This document shows, in pieces, positions 1 to 10,935 of a stretch of 64,000 nt of DNA. The notes under the pieces were generated by a model. The model worked only from the letters and a program-made list of their open reading frames with translations. It was not told the origin of the DNA and searched no databases. This DNA is from Allium sativum (lineage: Eukaryota > Streptophyta > Magnoliopsida > Asparagales > Amaryllidaceae). How positions within the stretch are numbered: the first letter of the stretch is position 1; each line of letters starts with the position of its first letter. The stretch lies in assembly GCA_030737875.1 (NCBI GenBank), contig CM060911.1, positions 109,286,625 to 109,350,624 on the forward strand, given 5' to 3'. The position numbers were made by a program, and so were the translations under genes.

Positions 1-2267
1 AATAAAGTGTACCAATTAAATAATATTTAATTGGAATTGAATTTGAATGTGATTTTGGGTTTATCGTGAACCGTGTTTTAGATGACGTTGGTTCTTTAAC
101 ACGGTTAAAGACAAGATATTGATTTTTGAGAAGATTAAAACTAAGTGGAGTCTTAATGAATCTTTTACTAGATTTAAATGTGAATTGATAATTTAAATTA
201 TCCAACCTGAAAAGTGATCAAGGATGGAGTATCACCAGTTTTGCTCCAAAGCGATAGTTAAATCTTTAATTAGATTTGAATGTGAAATGGTAATTAATAT
301 TTACCGATAATACCGTGGTGTTAGATATGGAGTATTACCAGTTTTTCTCCATGGGATGAGTAGGTTGGGATTGGGAAATAAAATAAATAATTACTTCGGT
401 GTGGCTCTCTAATCCCGACTAGTTTGGAAAACCATAATACGGTTTGAAATGATATCCAAAGGAAGATTGAAGAATAAATTTAGAAGAATTTATCTTTAAT
501 AAAATTAATGGGAACCTTTCCCTAGGAATGTGATTTTATGAATAAAAGAATATCCTGAATTGGAGTGAGGTGTATGTTGGGATTGTGTAACATTTGTTTA
601 TTATATACGCGGGTTATTTGGAAAGGTCGGGTTTATACCCATTCTGAATAACCGATTCGGCGATAAGTCGAAGATGAAGACGGTGGTTGAAGACCGGAAG
701 TCTTCACATCGTTTGGGTGATTACTGATGATCTTGATTGGGCTGTACACCCAAGAGGAGGGAATCAGTTGGTGATCGTCCAGACATACTTGGAGATCGAT
801 GGATATGCGAGGAAAGTGCCTCCGGTTTCGTTCAGACCCGGAACGAACTTGTAAATGGACTGTGTGTCTGACATTGGGTTTTATTCTGTGTTGATTGATC
901 TCTATTAAATATACATATGTTTGGCGATGGAGAATTTATTCTCTTGCTTAACGCCCTTCTCTGAGACGTACGAGCTAAGAGGTTGTATATCGATGGACAC
1001 AGTCGCATGGAGTGAACTGCCTGTGTGGCATGCCTAAGTGGCAGATGATCAAGGCTTCTGTTGAAAAGCAAAGTCTTGTGGTTGATGATCAAAGCACGGC
1101 CTGTGTGGCGCAACTTTGTGTATAGAGTTAATTCGCGAGCCTCACACCTCGGTATGAGTCAAAAATGGGATAGTGATTGCAGGGAGAGCATGACGTTTCT
1201 TTTTATCTAGTGGTGGAGTCCGTGCTTAAACCGGCTGACATTTATATACTTCTCACCTGTGTGGTTGTTGGAATGCGAGACGCCTTGAATATATGGTCAA
1301 TAACTGGAACTATGTGAGCCGATGTACAGACCATTTTATAGGTCCGATATGGCTGGGAAACGTGTGCTCAGGAATTGCCAATCCTCAAAAGTAAGAGAGG
1401 ACCGGCCCTGAAGATCCAAGGATCACTGTGTGCGGTCCTGAGACATTTGCTAGAGTGTCTCGAACGGAGAGGAGCTTGCCTCTTGCCTCGACTCATAATG
1501 GAATCCAATTTCCAATACGTGATAAATCGGTTTTATTTGTAGAACCTAGTATGGTGACATAGTAGATAGTAGCTATGCCGCCTATGATTGATACTTATGA
1601 TTGAAATTGTTTTGACACTATACACTTATAGTAATATCAAAATAATGTGTTTTTAATCGTATCAAGCATTCTTTGGCTATTATAAGGTAAAACCCTATCC
1701 TCCGGCTTGCGTTGCATTGTGTGATGGGACCTCGGTCTTATAATAGTTTCATTTTTCTTTATTTAGCATTGTGCTGTTTGTTTTATGCACAGGTATTCTT
1801 GGGATGAAACCCGTTCCGTGTTATACGGCGTGGTCCCTTGATTTACCTAACTTTAAAAATAAAGATTAATAACTGTTTTTCGTTCTCACACCAGTCACAT
1901 GACTGACCTGGAGTTTATTGTTTTAACCTAAACTTTGGGTGCCCCTATTTCCACACGGGAAGCTAGTAGTTTTGGTTTTGCAGATTTATATTCACAGGAT
2001 CCTGGTTTACAACTAGAACGATGCTCGGAAAGCTCTGTATCCGTGTATTATTTTCAGTTGTGTTTTGTATTGTTTTTCCGCTGCTATGTAATTTATTGTA
2101 ATCTTTGATATTTATCGAATGTATTTTATTTATTCATATTCTGTATATTCTTGTATTCTGATGGAATTGTTGTAATAAGCAACGAAATGTTCTTCTGTTG
2201 GCGTTCCGATTGGTCTTGTTCTCATCTCAATTAGGGCTTTCCTTCATGGGGAAGTTCGGGTCGTTAT
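1..2267 (+). mobile_element. 3' portion of a chromovirus-type LTR, 5' end outside window
   Basis: No coding potential is visible. The last 250 bases have the layout of the other chromovirus LTR ends here: a TTCCGCTGC box followed by a TTGTAAT stretch at about 2070-2105, and a terminal GGGTCGTTATA at about 2258-2268 that corresponds to GGTCGTTACA at the ends of R2 and R3. No primer binding site (TGGTATCAGAGC) follows 2267, so this is a 3' LTR or a solo LTR rather than a 5' LTR. It contains a TTGAAATGATA motif at about 445 that also occurs three times in the R2 LTR. The exact lineage and left boundary are unknown. Confidence 0.5.
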
Positions 2268-2634
2268 ATAATGTGTTACTAACTACTACTGCAATATTTT
2301 GTATCAATGCTTTATTATTGTCATGCATGGAAATATGAAATGAAATGCTTATTCTGTGTTTATTGTTTCTAAAACATTTAGACACTTTTTTATCTTGTGA
2401 ATAGGAACTGGATACTATATTGCCATAATTTTCTTGTTGTCATGTTTTTTTTAACGGTAAATTTACCGTTACCTAAGATCGGTATACCGACTGTTGGTAT
2501 ACCGATGATTTTGGTAATGGTAACAGTTCTGATTTTAAATTTACCGACAGTATTGGTACAGTAAAAAAAATTACTATAACAGTAGCGGTAATTGTTACCG
2601 TTGCAGCCCTACCTACCACAACATATTTGAAGAC
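2268..2634. other. Non-coding spacer with a small transposon-like inverted repeat
   Basis: AT-rich sequence without a gene. Only the palindrome-rich block at 2450-2617, listed separately, stands out. Confidence 0.5.
2450..2617. repeat. Palindromic GGTAA/TTACC block, possible hAT-like or MITE remnant
   Basis: Dense self-complementary motifs: AACGGTAAATTTACCGTT near 2454, CGGTATACCG twice near 2480-2505, and GGTAATTGTTACCGTTGCAGCCCT near the right end. The GCAACGGTAA followed by GGGCTGC on the opposite strand resembles the terminus of some plant hAT elements. A target duplication could not be identified, so this is tentative. Confidence 0.3.
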
Positions 2635-3270
2635 GATGCTCTAATGGAGTTCAAAAATAGCTTCTTTCATCCAAAAACAAGAATCGTAAACCTTCTCCTT
2701 CAACATACCATCACTCGCCATTAAATTTCAACAATCCAACTCTTAAAGTTCAAAAGGCTCTCTTTGCTATTATGGGTGGTTATACAATCAATTGGGACAC
2801 ATGATTTTAAATGAAATTAAGCTCATAGAATTGTCCTCAAGAGAAAGCACTCTCTACTATGGTGTTTATCTCACTCGTATTTTCAAATACTTTGGAGTCG
2901 ATCTTTATGGAGAAGAGTTTGTGTCTATAAAAGTGTTTGACTCATCAAACATACATCTCATGCAAATTCCTCTCACTTTCAAGCCATATGAAATAATCGA
3001 AGCCAAATAAGCTCGAATGCAACAAGAACAAGTGCCAGCGGAAGTCGAAGAATAAAAAGAAACTTCTTTAGAAAGTGTTGAGTGTCCAACCAACACTAGA
3101 TGCATTTTCAAAGAGACGATTGTTCAAAATCAAGTCAAAATTATCAACAACCAAAAGAAGCTTAAGAAGAACTTCTCCAAAATGACCCAAGTTCGTGGTC
3201 AAGATGGAAAGAAAGCTTGGAATCTCACCTCCCTCGTCATCATCAGAAAACTACGCTATCTTGTTTAATC
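2635..3270 (+). pseudogene. Remnant of a 'putative plant transposon protein' ORF
   Basis: The longest open piece (2792-3010, 72 aa) reads GHMILNEIKLIEL, then LYYGVYLTRIFKYFGVDL. This matches the pattern of the plant-specific domain described as 'putative plant transposon protein', where a conserved H-M-I motif is followed by LPYGMLLTRIF and a V-D/L-E stretch. Just upstream, another frame gives short matching pieces (FKNSFFHPKTRIVNLLLQ) broken by stops, and downstream MTQVRGQDGKKAWNL is a possible tail. The gene is therefore broken by frameshifts. It lies in the sense direction upstream of the copia-type LTR at 4345 and is probably the additional 3' ORF of that element. Family assignment is by eye. 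Confidence 0.4.
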
Positions 3271-4190
3271 AATCTTTATGCATTTGCTTATGTTTTTCTT
3301 TCGAATCTCGTATTTAATGTGTCTTAAGTAGTTGGATGTATTTTCTTTCTATTAAGTAATGAATGGAGTTTTATTTATGTTAAAATCATCTTTAAGCCTA
3401 TGTAAAAACTTTAGAATTAATCATAGTTTAATATAAGTTCAAAAGATTCAAAATTCAAAAAAAAATAAAAAAAATTGTATAGTATATGTCGACATACATT
3501 TATGTATGTGGCAACATATAACTGCCAGATTTTCAAATTGTTTCAAATTTTAAAATTAAATAACTACTCATGTCCTTTCAAAATCCAACGAATTCCAAAC
3601 CCTATTTAAGTCTATTTCTTCTAAAAAAACTTCATTATTCTATTTCTCCTTCTCCCTTGTTCATTTCTTATCAAATCCACGGCAAATCCAATTCATAAAC
3701 TTAGTGAAAATCTATAAGAAACCTTGAATTCTTTCAAGAATATCCTCTCTATAATTCAATGAAACCAGCGTCAACTCGAACTAATCCAAATAAAGATGTT
3801 TGAGCAACAAGAGGAACATTTGATGCAATTTGGTGGCTAATCTCTTCTCTTTTCAGAGATGAAGATAATAATCTTGCAAAGGCTCCACCAACTAAAGAAG
3901 ACGAGGATTGAGAAGTCATCAAGAAGGATCCAATCTTTGGAGAAGACGGTTGGGTTGAAGTCCCAAGAAACGTTTAATTGATTGGTACAGTTGATTTGAT
4001 TTATTTGTTTGAATTTGGTTTGGATTTTATAACTTGAAACTTGTATATATTAAACGTATGGTGTGGTGTGCTCTTGTTTTGATTTGGTTTGTATAACTGA
4101 TATCAAACAAATGTAAATATAATACTTGGATTGGTTTGTATTTGATCATCATAATGTTAGGAATTACTATTATAGGTTTATATAGATTAA
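3271..4190 (+). other. Non-coding 3' region of the Sirevirus-like element
   Basis: AT-rich, no intact ORF. A short decayed reading frame at about 3760-3978 ends in EDGWVEVPRNV and holds two in-frame stops. A CTATTTAAG motif at about 3602 followed by CT-rich leader-like sequence could be a degenerate promoter. The segment leads into the polypurine tracts before the LTR. Confidence 0.4.
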
Positions 4191-4343
4191 GGGGGAGTAT
4201 TCTACTTTGAAGTAGTAGTTACTTATTTCTTATAGGTTTTATAGTTATACAATTTAGGGGGAGTATTTGAAGGATCATCATCAACATGTCTATATAGGTA
4301 TGATATTTTATAAACTAAGGTTGTCATCATCAAAAGGGGGAGA
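4190..4343 (+). other. Three polypurine tracts upstream of the copia LTR
   Basis: GGGGGAG occurs three times, at 4191-4197, 4257-4263 and 4336-4342, the last as AAAAGGGGGAGA directly before the LTR start. Multiple polypurine tracts before the 3' LTR are a known hallmark of Sireviruses, so this supports the lineage call. Confidence 0.55.
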
Positions 4344-5280
4344 TTATTGGAGAATGGAGTTTTGATGACAACAACCTTATTTAAATATTAATTGATTATA
4401 AAATATATACTAACTCTTCTATCTAGAATATATATACATATGCAGAATTTATATACAAGAAATATTACTGAAGACTTACAGTTTAATGATGTTAGAGATT
4501 CAGAATTCAGAGATGTCTCAAGACTCATGAGTATTCAAGATTTCAAGAGTTCAAGATAAATATAGTTATAGAGTCTAGATTATGTAAGATTCTGAATAGC
4601 ACTCCATGTTCAAATTCAAATTTATTTCAAATTTTGTTTACAAATTCTATCTTCAATCTTTTTCCTCTGCATTCTATTTTCTATTTTTTATTTGGTTTTA
4701 AACTTTAGTTTTATAATTTTATACTTTATAAGTTTTATATATTTATATTTTATATACTTTATATTTATATAGTTTTAAACTCTATAATTTTAAAAATATA
4801 TTTATATAATTTATATTAATGTTTCTATATGATTTTCTACTTTATGATATTTATTTATAACACTATATTTTAGTACGAGAATTTCCAGAATTATATTTAT
4901 ATCAAAACACTTGAAAAATGTTCAAATTTCAGTTTTATACATATATATATATATATATGTCGGCATGTCGATATATAACTATCATTTTTTCAAATTTTAA
5001 AGGAGTGTCTTTTCACTATTTGTGATGGTTCTGAGACATTCCAACCTTTCACACAATATAAAAAGGGGTTGGTTTTGAATTTTTAATCACTTCTTCTTCT
5101 CCACTTTCACTCTCTTTCATTACACCATTATTTTTATGGTTTCTACACCTATACTCTGCCGAATTCAATTATGTTTTCATTATTCTTCTTCTCTCTACAT
5201 TCTCTACTCATTACTCTCTGAATCAAGTGCTATTGAAGAGTTATAGAGCTGTTTGTAATTGTTTGGGTTGTTTATAATCG

Positions 5281-5455
5281 GTGGTATCCCTTGTAGCCGT
5301 GAAATCAAGGGCGGGTAATTAGTGGTATCCCTTGTAGCTGTGAAATCAAGGACGGGTAATCGGTGGTATCCCTTATAGCCGTGAAATTAAGGATACTTGA
5401 TCAAGTGTGTGGGTGGAATCAGTGGTATCCCTTGTAGCTGTAAAATCAAGGAGGG
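5281..5455 (+). repeat. Four tandem hairpin units in the copia LTR
   Basis: Units of roughly 40 bp (the last spaced wider) carry GTGGTATCCCTTGTAGC and GTGAAATCAAGG. Each folds as CCTTG...CAAGG: 5290-5294/5307-5311, 5331-5335/5348-5352 and 5430-5434/5447-5451. The third unit has CCTTA (5372-5376) paired with TAAGG (5389-5393), a compensating double change. Confidence 0.7.
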
Positions 5456-5598
5456 TTGTATTTGGATATTGATATAGTAATAAAACTCTATGCAATCCAG
5501 CGTTGCGTGGGACTGGACGTAGGAGCAATTCCGATAACTGGGAGCATAAAATGAGGAGATGACCAATTGCTATAAAGAATATGAAGCATAAAGGGCTA

Positions 5599-6961
5599 TG
5601 ATAACGATAATTTTCGTCAATACCGGAGATAGGCCAATGGGAATGGACCTAAGAGGAAAATGGGTTGTTTAGCCTTTGTGAGTTTTGGTCAGATTACTGC
5701 TCCTAGTGTTAAGGCCTTAAGGAGAAGGATTGCCAAACGCCGCTTTTGACAAAGGACTCAACAGATGTTAGAAAAGGATTCCACACCAAGCTCGTGAAAA
5801 GACCTAAATTCGTAAGGAGGGCCTAGGCTTGCAGGATGTGTTTAAACCTATGGAAAGAGGTGTTTCATCCAATCTGCGGAAAGGTTTGGACAAGAATCCA
5901 TGCATATATAGGAAATGACAGCAAATTGCAGCAACGATAACTAAGAAAATTGCATAATAAACTCATAGGATAATGCTATATATATAGATCCACACTTTAT
6001 TAATCTTCCATTTAGAGTACATGAACAGAGTAGAGGAAATCCTCCAATTAGTCTAAGTATCTAGGTTTATTCTAAAGAAAGAGAATATAAGAATCAGAAA
6101 AATGAGAGACCCTCCTCAAATGTGCCCCCTCGGGTCCTATTTATAGGAGATTTTGGGGCCCCTTATGTTGTTGGGCTGTTAGTCCTGTAGGTACTTCTGT
6201 CGGCCGCCTTTTTCTTTGGTTTAATTCGCTTTTGGTTTCGGCCGCTTTGAGGTGCGAATTATAACTTCCAGAGGGAAGGTCCCGGTCAGCCGAGGCTTCC
6301 TAGAGAATGATATGGGATTGTTGATGTAGTTTCTTTTGGAAAGTTACTTGAGCTTCTGGTTGCATGCTCTTGGTTATAAGCTTCGGGATGTAGGCTTCCG
6401 GTTTCTCTATGAATGCTTAGAGGAGCTTGTCTTAGGATGCATATAAATAGCTGCTTGTTCAGAACCACCGTCAGTGTCTATATTAAGTAGACTGGTACAG
6501 ATAGCATGAACCTCCGTGCATAGCCTAGTCTTCCGAAAGGTGGCTCCGGGTAATTTTCCCGTTGTTTATCAAGATGACCTTCCGAATTTTATGCGGTAGA
6601 TGTTTCGGAACCTGGTTCCGGATATCTTCACGTACTTTTGTCTTAATGCTTGGGGTGTCTTTACCTCCTGTGTACTGGCATTAAGTAGGTTAATACCGCA
6701 ACCTTTACGTCCTTCCGGGTTTCCATTAGTGGAGTTCTTGCCTCTTTCGCTCTTAGCTTCTGACTTGGATGACCTTTCGCTATAGAATCCCCTACTGGGT
6801 ATGCCCTGCCGGATAGATCGTGCTTGCACTTTGTAGGCTTTGAGCTCCCTTCCCCGAGGAAGGTGTGGGTTTGTGTAGCTTTTGGATTATTTCTTCGTAC
6901 TTATTTTCATCAAATACCAATTCACCATTTACTGGTTTCAGAGTTAAATTTGGTTGTAACA
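5599..6961 (-). repeat. 3' LTR of the Tat-like element
   Basis: 1363 bp. On the minus strand it begins TGTTACAACCAAA and ends in TTATCGTTATCA, consistent with TG...CA. Aligns along its whole length with 13457-14842. Confidence 0.8.
6136..6146 (-). promoter_or_regulatory. TATA box in the Tat 3' LTR
   Basis: CTATAAATAGG on the minus strand. The same box occurs in the 5' LTR at about 13988-13999. Confidence 0.5.
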
Positions 6962-6985
6962 TTTGGCCCCCTAATGAAGGGGTAT
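6962..6985 (-). other. Polypurine tract of the Tat-like element, with hairpin
   Basis: On the minus strand, TTAGGGGGCCAAA abuts the 3' LTR start. CCCCT and AGGGG flank a short loop here, so the tract can fold. Confidence 0.5.
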
Positions 6986-7845
6986 TTTCAACTTTTCAAG
7001 TCAAACTTTTTTGTCTTTTTCAAAGTGTCACTTCGGAGTCTTTTGATCTCCCTTGATTGGAAGCATTGATTTATCTCTGGTTGTACGATTCAGATTGTTC
7101 TTGGAATTTGAATCATAAATTCTTCTTCTCTCTCGTTTCCTCCTTTCACCTGCAAATCGAATTCTCGAACAAGATTATCGTTTCTCTTAGAAGCTGCTCA
7201 AAATTTTCTTTTTGAGAACCCAAGCTCGATTCTCTTTGAGTATTTTTACTTCTTATATAAGTCATGATCTTTATTATGTGCCAAAATTGAGACGGGGGAG
7301 TCAATTAGGATTATGCTACTCATAAAATAGGTTTAGGCAATAACAATTTCTCTTTTCATCATGATTAATGTTCGGCATTAGTAGTCACCTGCTTCATAGG
7401 TTAATTCGTTTAGGGAATGCGATATACAACACAAAACGCACAAGGAGGAAACAACTTTCCTACTAATTAAAATTCTATGCCATCGATACGCAATGAAATG
7501 ATTCTATCATAATTAGGGTTAATTTCCTTCATCGCTTGTGTTTAGCTTAGGTATTCGTTGACAACATTGAATTATCTAACCCTGACGTAATCTCACTGTG
7601 GTGCTAATGGTGCTAGGGTATGTGTTTTCCTTGCCATTAAAAATTAGATGTCCACTAACAAAAGTACATTAAGCATGATTCTTTTTACATTCAATATCTG
7701 AGTTTGGTTTATCTTATGACAAATTGAGCCTTTTGTGAGCAATATATAATAATACTCTACCCATTCATAAACGTTATTCATGCAATTGTGCAAGAAGTAT
7801 GTGTATTAATGGTATTGTGATGGAATGATATCATTTGGCAGAATC
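6986..7845. other. Non-coding stretch between Tat 3' LTR and antisense gene
   Basis: No conserved ORF. It would hold the promoter and leader of the plus-strand gene that follows. No convincing TATA box was singled out. Confidence 0.4.
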
Positions 7846-10800
7846 ATGTCTAGCAAAAGTCCTGTTAAGGCGAAGGCCAAAGATTCCAAGGTCTCACGTT
7901 CTAAGAAAGCATTTGCTCCAAAGCCATCCTTAATTACTTCCCAACGTTTCATAAAGGCTATATTGGATAGTTTCGGCATATCAAGTATTGATGCCATTGT
8001 AGCTTCTTCTCCAAATTCTCTCACGAATCCTCCAGAACGGCATTTCACATATTCAGCAATTCACATCTGGCGTGGAGGCTTTCTACCCTTCCCACCTTTT
8101 CTACACAATCTCTTAAGTGATTTGAAAGTTTCTCCCATTCAACTCTCACCCAATATGTATACAACTCTTTTGTGCTTGGAGGCCCTGGCGCTTGCATCCG
8201 GTCAAAATTCTTTAAGCCCCAAACTCATTCGTCATATGGTCCGATTTTCTAAAAGTTCAGAATCGCCATTATAGAAGGAAAACCCCGTAAGGAGACTGGT
8301 TACTGATATCATTAGCAAAACTAAGCCATGGGAAGACCAATTTTTTCTCGTTAAATGCCCTTCTGTCATATCAGGACAATTTGTTGATGATGGTAGGCTT
8401 TATGTTTTGGAAAGTAAATGTTTTATATTTGTGGTTTTCGTTTATCTGTATCTTCCTCTTATAGACCCCCTCTAAAGACATGATTTTAATGCCAGAGGAA
8501 TCTCAAGTTGTAGAGACTATCTTCATAGCACCGGTGGAGCACATGTGTCGGTCACTCCTTTTAACCGCCAACAGGCTTCATCAATATGGTTTGATTCCCC
8601 TGGGAAAAAGATACTAGGGCAACCTCCCATTTAATTTCTGGTCCTAAAGGACAATTATTGAATTCTAGCTCATTCAACATGGACTCCCCATCCATCGAGG
8701 TGATTCAGATGAGACTGTATTTTTGATTCGACAACATTTTTCATTCTATCTCTCGCTCCCTTGTTATTGTAGTTTTACTAATTTAATCCTCTTTTTCTAG
8801 GATCTTCAACTTCTCAGGATACGTCCGTCCTTACAGCTTACAACCGGTCTAGTGCCCAAGCTGTAAAGAAGCTCGCCCATATCGACATTGAATCACCGCC
8901 AAAGAAGCCCAGATATGATAAGTCAGTTAGCTTTACAAAGGACATTATTGTTCCCCGAAAATATGGCAGACCTTTGATCCTTCCACTATTGATGATGACC
9001 AGGTGGTCAATGTGGACGCTTGCCCAGATATTTCATCGAAAGGTAAGTCTGTAAGCAATCCTGTTATTCCCGATACTTTTGGTGAGTTAGGCGGAGAAGG
9101 GCATAGTCTTCTGATGTCTTCCTCTTCTCAGCCTGCTATCTCTCATTCACCTCCTTTTCCAGTCTCTGACTTCGATAGGCTTGTTGGTCTTGCTCTTTCA
9201 TCTCCCGAAGTTGCTAATATCACGCCAAATTCTTTACCCTTGGTTTAGAATATTTTCACTGGTAGCAAATCAGGGACTAATTTTTGGTATTGAATATTGC
9301 TTTTTTTTAGAATCTTAATTCATTTCCCTTACACAGATAATGAAGACTTGGTATCTCTCCATAGGGATGGCTTCTGCTTCAGCGGCGGAGGTCAATGCCC
9401 TTAAGGAGGAGAACAGGGCGTTGATGGATAGGGTTAATATTTTGTTGCGGGAAAAGGCCGAGAGTGACAAGGAATGTAATGAGTTGGCAAGCTTGCTCGA
9501 AGAGCAGAGAAAGGCCAAGATTTTGTTGGTAGGGAAAGTTGAAGATCTTAAGAAAGAAAACTCAGAAATGGAAATTGATCATGCCGCTGAGTTGGGTAGG
9601 ATGAACACCCAACTTTCTACCACGAAGAGAATAATTTATGAGGCTAGTGACAGAGTTACCAAATTCCTAGACATTCATCTTAACAACGTAGTCATGAAAT
9701 ATTATGAGGATGCCCTCATCCTTGCCTTTTTCGATAATTATAAGAGGCTTCCGTAGTTTGATTTTTCTTCAATTAAACCCTCCGTCTGAGATAGGGTTTT
9801 GGAAAAGATTGAGCAGGTGAGGCGGGAGCATATGGTCCCTTTGATGGATAAGATAAATCCTGCATCTCTCTTATTTATTGAAGAGTTTTATGAGGACTAT
9901 GAGGAAGAGGTAGAGAAGGAAACTGTGGCAGAAGAGGAAACAGAGGAGGACATGGGTCGATGAGGTGGAAATGAAAAAGGTGATAGAATGTCTTCTTCAA
10001 CAATGGATGGGTTATCTTATGATGGAAGGAACATTTCTGGTTCCGTGAGCATTTCACTTCCCAACAGTCTGACCAAACCACCCTCCAAGGCGTAGAGCTC
10101 TTTGGATTCTAGGAGCAGAGAAACTTTTGATCGGTCTGATATTGATGTTACTCAGGTATGGTTTTCGCTCTCGAAATGTTTTCCTCCTTCTTGAGCTTTT
10201 ACAAATGATTGGTTTTTCATGTTGCGACAGTTATCTGCTTCCCCCAAGATGCAAGCTGGACTATTGCTTTAGATCTTGTGTTTGAAAATGTGGAGAGTTT
10301 CCAAGGGATTTGTTCTGCAATCAAAACAATTCTAGCATAGAGTTTCAAGAATTATTTTATGAAGTATTTTTAACTTATTCGTGAGTGGCATTGATTTTCT
10401 AACACTTGGTGGTTTGTGATGTTGTATTAGTATGTTGTGCAGGCATTATACGTATGTGTGTATGAATTGATACAGGTCGTACAATTGCCTTTCTTTGGAA
10501 TGTAAGATGTTACTAATACATACTTGATGTCTATGTTTGTTTTTATACATTACGATATTTCATCTTGTCTATGACTAGGTGGATCAATTCCAGACCCTTC
10601 CTTCACAGTTTAGAGAGGGAACTTCGTATATTGCTGGCTGCAAAGACATTTTTGATGATGCTCCCCTTTCGGGCTATAAAAAGATGTATTATCTTCAAAA
10701 GATAGTAGTCACAAATCTCAAGGAACAGGTGTCTCATTTGGAAAAACAAATGAAGGAGAAAGATGAAATTATTTATAATTTTCAATGTAGGTTAGCGACA

Positions 10801-10935
10801 AAATCTTCTGAGAGTTCAAACGCGACGGTAGGTAGACTATATTAGAAAATTGACAAGTTGGAGGATGAATTAAAGAAAGTTAAGGAGAATTGCGCTTCCT
10901 TAGAATTTGCTTTGCAAAACCTCGACTCGGAATGA
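7846..10935 (+). pseudogene. Antisense additional ORF: Transposase_28-like plus coiled coil
   Basis: Multi-exon gene antisense to its host element. Exon 1 begins MSSKSPVKAKAKDSKVSRSK (ATG at 7846; an ATG at 7825 is also in frame). It contains FTYSAIHIWRGGFLPFPPFL followed by LSPNMYTTLLCLEALALASG, the pattern of the plant 'putative gypsy-type transposon' domain (Transposase_28). A TAG at 8272-8274 interrupts this frame, which continues with WEDQFFLVKCPSV. Intron-like GT...AG segments follow, for example about 8412-8464 and 10155-10230. A coiled-coil exon (9340-9756) has many heptads (NALKEENRALMDRVNILLRE), and a second coiled-coil piece (10579-10935) carries LKEQVSHLEKQMKEKDEII. Such proteins resemble Gag-like or additional-ORF proteins of non-autonomous plant elements. 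Their function is unknown. The in-frame stops mean this copy is probably dead. Confidence 0.55.

Noticed and set aside
1..2267. A host gene or RNA gene in the first 2.2 kb
   Set aside because: No ORF with family signature, no splice-consistent coding, and the end matches LTR ends elsewhere in the window.
5281..5455. Regular repeat-spacer pattern resembling a CRISPR array
   Set aside because: Tandem units in an LTR of a plant retrotransposon, with no unique spacers and no cas genes.
7825..8048. Opposite-strand ORF over the Transposase_28 exon (7806-8048, minus)
   Set aside because: A shadow frame. The plus frame carries the recognisable domain.
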